Positions 3,527 through 5,530 of a stretch of DNA of 5,530 nt are shown piece by piece; positions within the stretch are counted from its first letter, which is position 1; every line of letters starts with the position of its first letter. Under the pieces are notes generated by a model. The model had not been told where the DNA came from. It saw only the letters and a list, made by a program, of their open reading frames with translations, and ran no database searches. Both the position numbers and the translations under genes were made by a program. Source of the stretch: Candidatus Fermentibacterota bacterium (GTDB lineage: Bacteria > JAFGKV01); assembly GCA_016928395.1 (NCBI GenBank), contig JAFGKV010000244.1, positions 1 through 5,530 of the forward strand. The letters run 5' to 3'.

Positions 3527-5464
3527 TCACTTCAGAAGAACCAACGGCAGAACCTCCTCAGCCCCACCCGAGAAAGCCCGCACGAAGTAGACGCCCGAGG
3601 GCGCCGGCGCGCCGAGGGCGCCCCGCCCATCCCACACGGCCTCATGGGCCCCGGGAAGCACTGGGCCGTGGATCAATCCGGCAACCCTTTCACCCGCCAG
3701 GTTGTACACCGCCATGTCTGCTGGTCCCGGGCCGACTGTGCGATAGGCGATAGACACCCGATTCGTGAAGGGGTTCGGGAAGGCCCTCTGTAGCATGAGA
3801 ACCCCCACGAGGGGCGCAGGCTCGTTGACATCGATGCTCAGCGGTAGATCAAGTCGGCCCCAGCCATAGATATTATCCGGACCGGTCTGCCCCATGTCGA
3901 TGGCATGCGCCTGCAGGCAGTCCCATACTTGAGCCAGGGTCCACTCCGGGAACGCCCCGATCACCAACGTTGCCGCCCCCGCGACATGGGGACTGGCAAC
4001 CGAGGTCCCGGAGAAGCCAGGGCCTGACGAAAAGGTGGCAACCCTGTCTGGCCCGGCGATCTCCGGCTTGGTTCTTCCATCGTAGGTCGGCCCCTGGGAG
4101 CTGGAGGCCTCCTGGGGGCCGGTGGTCCAGTTCTCCTTGGCGATAGCGCCGACGGCGAAGGCGCCGACCGCGTCGGCGGGTTGCAGAAGGCTGCCGGCGA
4201 AGGTTCGATACTGCAACGAGTGAAACGCACTCACGATGGTCAGCGTATTCGGCTGGGTCGTGTGATATTCCTTCACGGCTACCGCGTATTCGCCGCCGGA
4301 GGGGATTGCGAAGCCGACTTCCTCAGTCGGCGGTTGCGAGCCTGTCTGGCGGGTACAGGACGAGGCAACCATTTCCCACACGGCGTCGTTCTTGCGATAA
4401 AGGTTCAAATCGTAATCCTCAGCCGTGAGAGGCCAGGCGCTCCAACTCAGGTAGATCCACACGGTATGGCCAGCGCTCAAGGTTCCCAACGAGTTGAACC
4501 CAATGCTCGGGTTCGCCGCGAAGTCATGCAGGCTGTCCCCATCGGCGTCGACGAAGGAGCCCCGGTAGTGATTGTAGGCATGGTTGCCGATGGCATTTGC
4601 CCAGAAGATGCCGTGGTCCGCCGCGTCATCGGCGATCTGGCACACGGTGCCGGTGCCGTCGTGCCCGCCGGTATTCGCATAGCCGACGGAATGGTTGATG
4701 ACCCGGATCCCATTGGCGATGCAGTAGTCCTTGGCATTGGCCAGATCAACCTCGCTGTAGGTGTTGATCAGGGTCAGGTCAGCATCAGGCGCCATGTCGT
4801 GGACAATCTCGGCGACTGCGGTCCCATGCCGGCTCAGAGACTCCATGCCGTAGCCGGTGAAATCCACGGTGGTTACATCTTCAGGAATCTCTCCGGCCGC
4901 AATAGCCTGGCTCAGGTTCTGGAAGCCGACATCGACAACGGCAACCTTAGCGCCGGCCCCTGTAAACCCATGGGCGTGCCACTGGTCCGCTCCAGTGAGC
5001 GCAACCCCTTCGCTAGTGACTAGCGGGATTGGACGCGCCGGCGCTCGCACGTATCGCACACCCCGAAGGTCGGCCACCGCACGTAACTGTGGAATGGTAA
5101 CGGAGCACACATGCAGATTCCCATTCTGACCGAGGATTTGGGCGCCGCGGGATGCGAGGTGACCCTGGGGCAAAGGCTTGTAACCTTCAACAATGACCCG
5201 AACACGGTTCCCCTCGGCATCAATGCCCCATCCTTGTGCGGCCAAAAGCGCCGCCTGTTCACCATGAAGTTCGTACGACATTACGAGACGGGCCAGCACA
5301 TCCTGCATGGCCCCGAATTCCACGCCGGCCGGCGCGGCGGCCTCCCCATCGGGGACGGTGCGCACGGTCAAGGCCATGGCCGTCGCAGCCGCCAGTGTCA
5401 TGAAAGAGTACATGATTACAGCGGCAATCCGGTTGAATCGGAGTAATGGGCTCATAGGTATCAT
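3527..5464 (-). CDS. Secreted subtilisin-like serine peptidase (S8) with FlgD/T9SS-like C-terminal domain
   Basis: A 645-aa exported protease. Residues 1-31 form a signal peptide: RFNR, a hydrophobic stretch, then AMA before a likely cleavage site. Residues about 85-143 look like an I9-type inhibitory propeptide (VRVIVEG ... VTIPQLRAVADLRGVRYV). The catalytic domain has D178 in VAVVDVGF, H213 in SRHGTAVAEIVHDMAP, oxyanion N294 in WANAIGN and S488 in GFSGTSVASPHVAG; YGWGRLD at 533-539 closes it. Residues about 324-414 are a beta-rich insert (VWIYLSW ... DYDLNLYRKN ... YAVAVKEY), PPC-like, between N294 and S488. The last 85 residues (PNPF at 563, VYNLAGERV, WDGRG, SGVYFVR) are the FlgD/T9SS-like tail. 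I chose the ATG at 5464, with AGGAGG 3 nt upstream. The ATG at 5455 (12-nt spacing) is nearly as good, and the ATG at 5497 has no ribosome binding site. The triad is intact, so it is probably active. Confidence 0.92.
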   Translation of the reverse strand: MIPMSPLLRFNRIAAVIMYSFMTLAAATAMALTVRTVPDGEAAAPAGVEFGAMQDVLARLVMSYELHGEQAALLAAQGWGIDAEGNRVRVIVEGYKPLPQGHLASRGAQILGQNGNLHVCSVTIPQLRAVADLRGVRYVRAPARPIPLVTSEGVALTGADQWHAHGFTGAGAKVAVVDVGFQNLSQAIAAGEIPEDVTTVDFTGYGMESLSRHGTAVAEIVHDMAPDADLTLINTYSEVDLANAKDYCIANGIRVINHSVGYANTGGHDGTGTVCQIADDAADHGIFWANAIGNHAYNHYRGSFVDADGDSLHDFAANPSIGFNSLGTLSAGHTVWIYLSWSAWPLTAEDYDLNLYRKNDAVWEMVASSCTRQTGSQPPTEEVGFAIPSGGEYAVAVKEYHTTQPNTLTIVSAFHSLQYRTFAGSLLQPADAVGAFAVGAIAKENWTTGPQEASSSQGPTYDGRTKPEIAGPDRVATFSSGPGFSGTSVASPHVAGAATLVIGAFPEWTLAQVWDCLQAHAIDMGQTGPDNIYGWGRLDLPLSIDVNEPAPLVGVLMLQRAFPNPFTNRVSIAYRTVGPGPADMAVYNLAGERVAGLIHGPVLPGAHEAVWDGRGALGAPAPSGVYFVRAFSGGAEEVLPLVLLK

Positions 5465-5530
5465 CTCCCTCCTAAAGGGAACGGTGGCGGCACTCATTGC
5501 CTAGTCGGCACAGCCACCAAGGAACACCGC

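Noticed and set aside
4181-5023. 280-codon plus-strand open frame
   Set aside because: It is antisense to the catalytic core of the subtilase, whose triad and domain order are clear. Long antisense frames are common in GC-rich genes.
5465-5530. Start of the subtilase at 5497 and promoter in the remaining bases
   Set aside because: There is no Shine-Dalgarno sequence before 5497, while AGGAGG lies just before 5464. The remaining 33 bases upstream show no recognisable promoter and end at the window edge.

Overview
The window looks like accessory DNA from a GC-rich, free-living bacterium known mainly from metagenomes. The best lineage clue is the secreted subtilase. Its C-terminus has a PNPF...VYNLAGERV...WDGRG...SGVYFVR layout, the FlgD-like/T9SS-like tail common in FCB-superphylum and related candidate phyla (Eisenbacteria-, Latescibacteria- or Zixibacteria-like). 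The phylum is an inference. Nothing in the window (rRNA, tRNA, housekeeping gene) settles it.

Layout, left to right. Bases 1-277 are a non-coding block of short-period repeats. Bases 278-908 (minus strand) hold a two-gene module: a 70-aa protein and a minimal Pol-beta-type nucleotidyltransferase that overlap out of frame by 68 nt. Bases 909-1522 have no gene and contain hairpins plus several 7- and 8-mer tandem arrays. Bases 1523-2232 (plus strand) are a type II toxin-antitoxin operon, with a Phd/YefM-like antitoxin and a PIN-domain (VapC-type) toxin overlapping by 4 nt. Bases 2233-2789 are non-coding: a possible 130-bp inverted-repeat element, a GC-rich structured stretch and another repeat block. 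Bases 2790-3035 (plus) encode a small Cys/Gly-rich peptide with a YxxP-type leader and five CxxG motifs, a candidate RiPP precursor without maturation genes in view. Bases 3036-3526 are a convergent intergenic region with five strong hairpins, including two near-identical GTTGGGTTA hairpins and a perfect 16-bp stem, followed by a fourth repeat block. Bases 3527-5464 (minus) encode a secreted S8 peptidase with an inserted beta-rich domain and the sorting/adhesion-type tail.

The genes do not form one pathway. Two small toxin-antitoxin-like modules, an orphan modified-peptide candidate and an exported protease are separated by dense, modular 7-, 8- and 9-nt period repeats. The larger repeat blocks are all pyrimidine-rich on the plus strand and in two places run right up to, or through, the stop codon of the adjacent gene. 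The two most interesting signals are the peptide gene at 2790-3035 and the repeat system.
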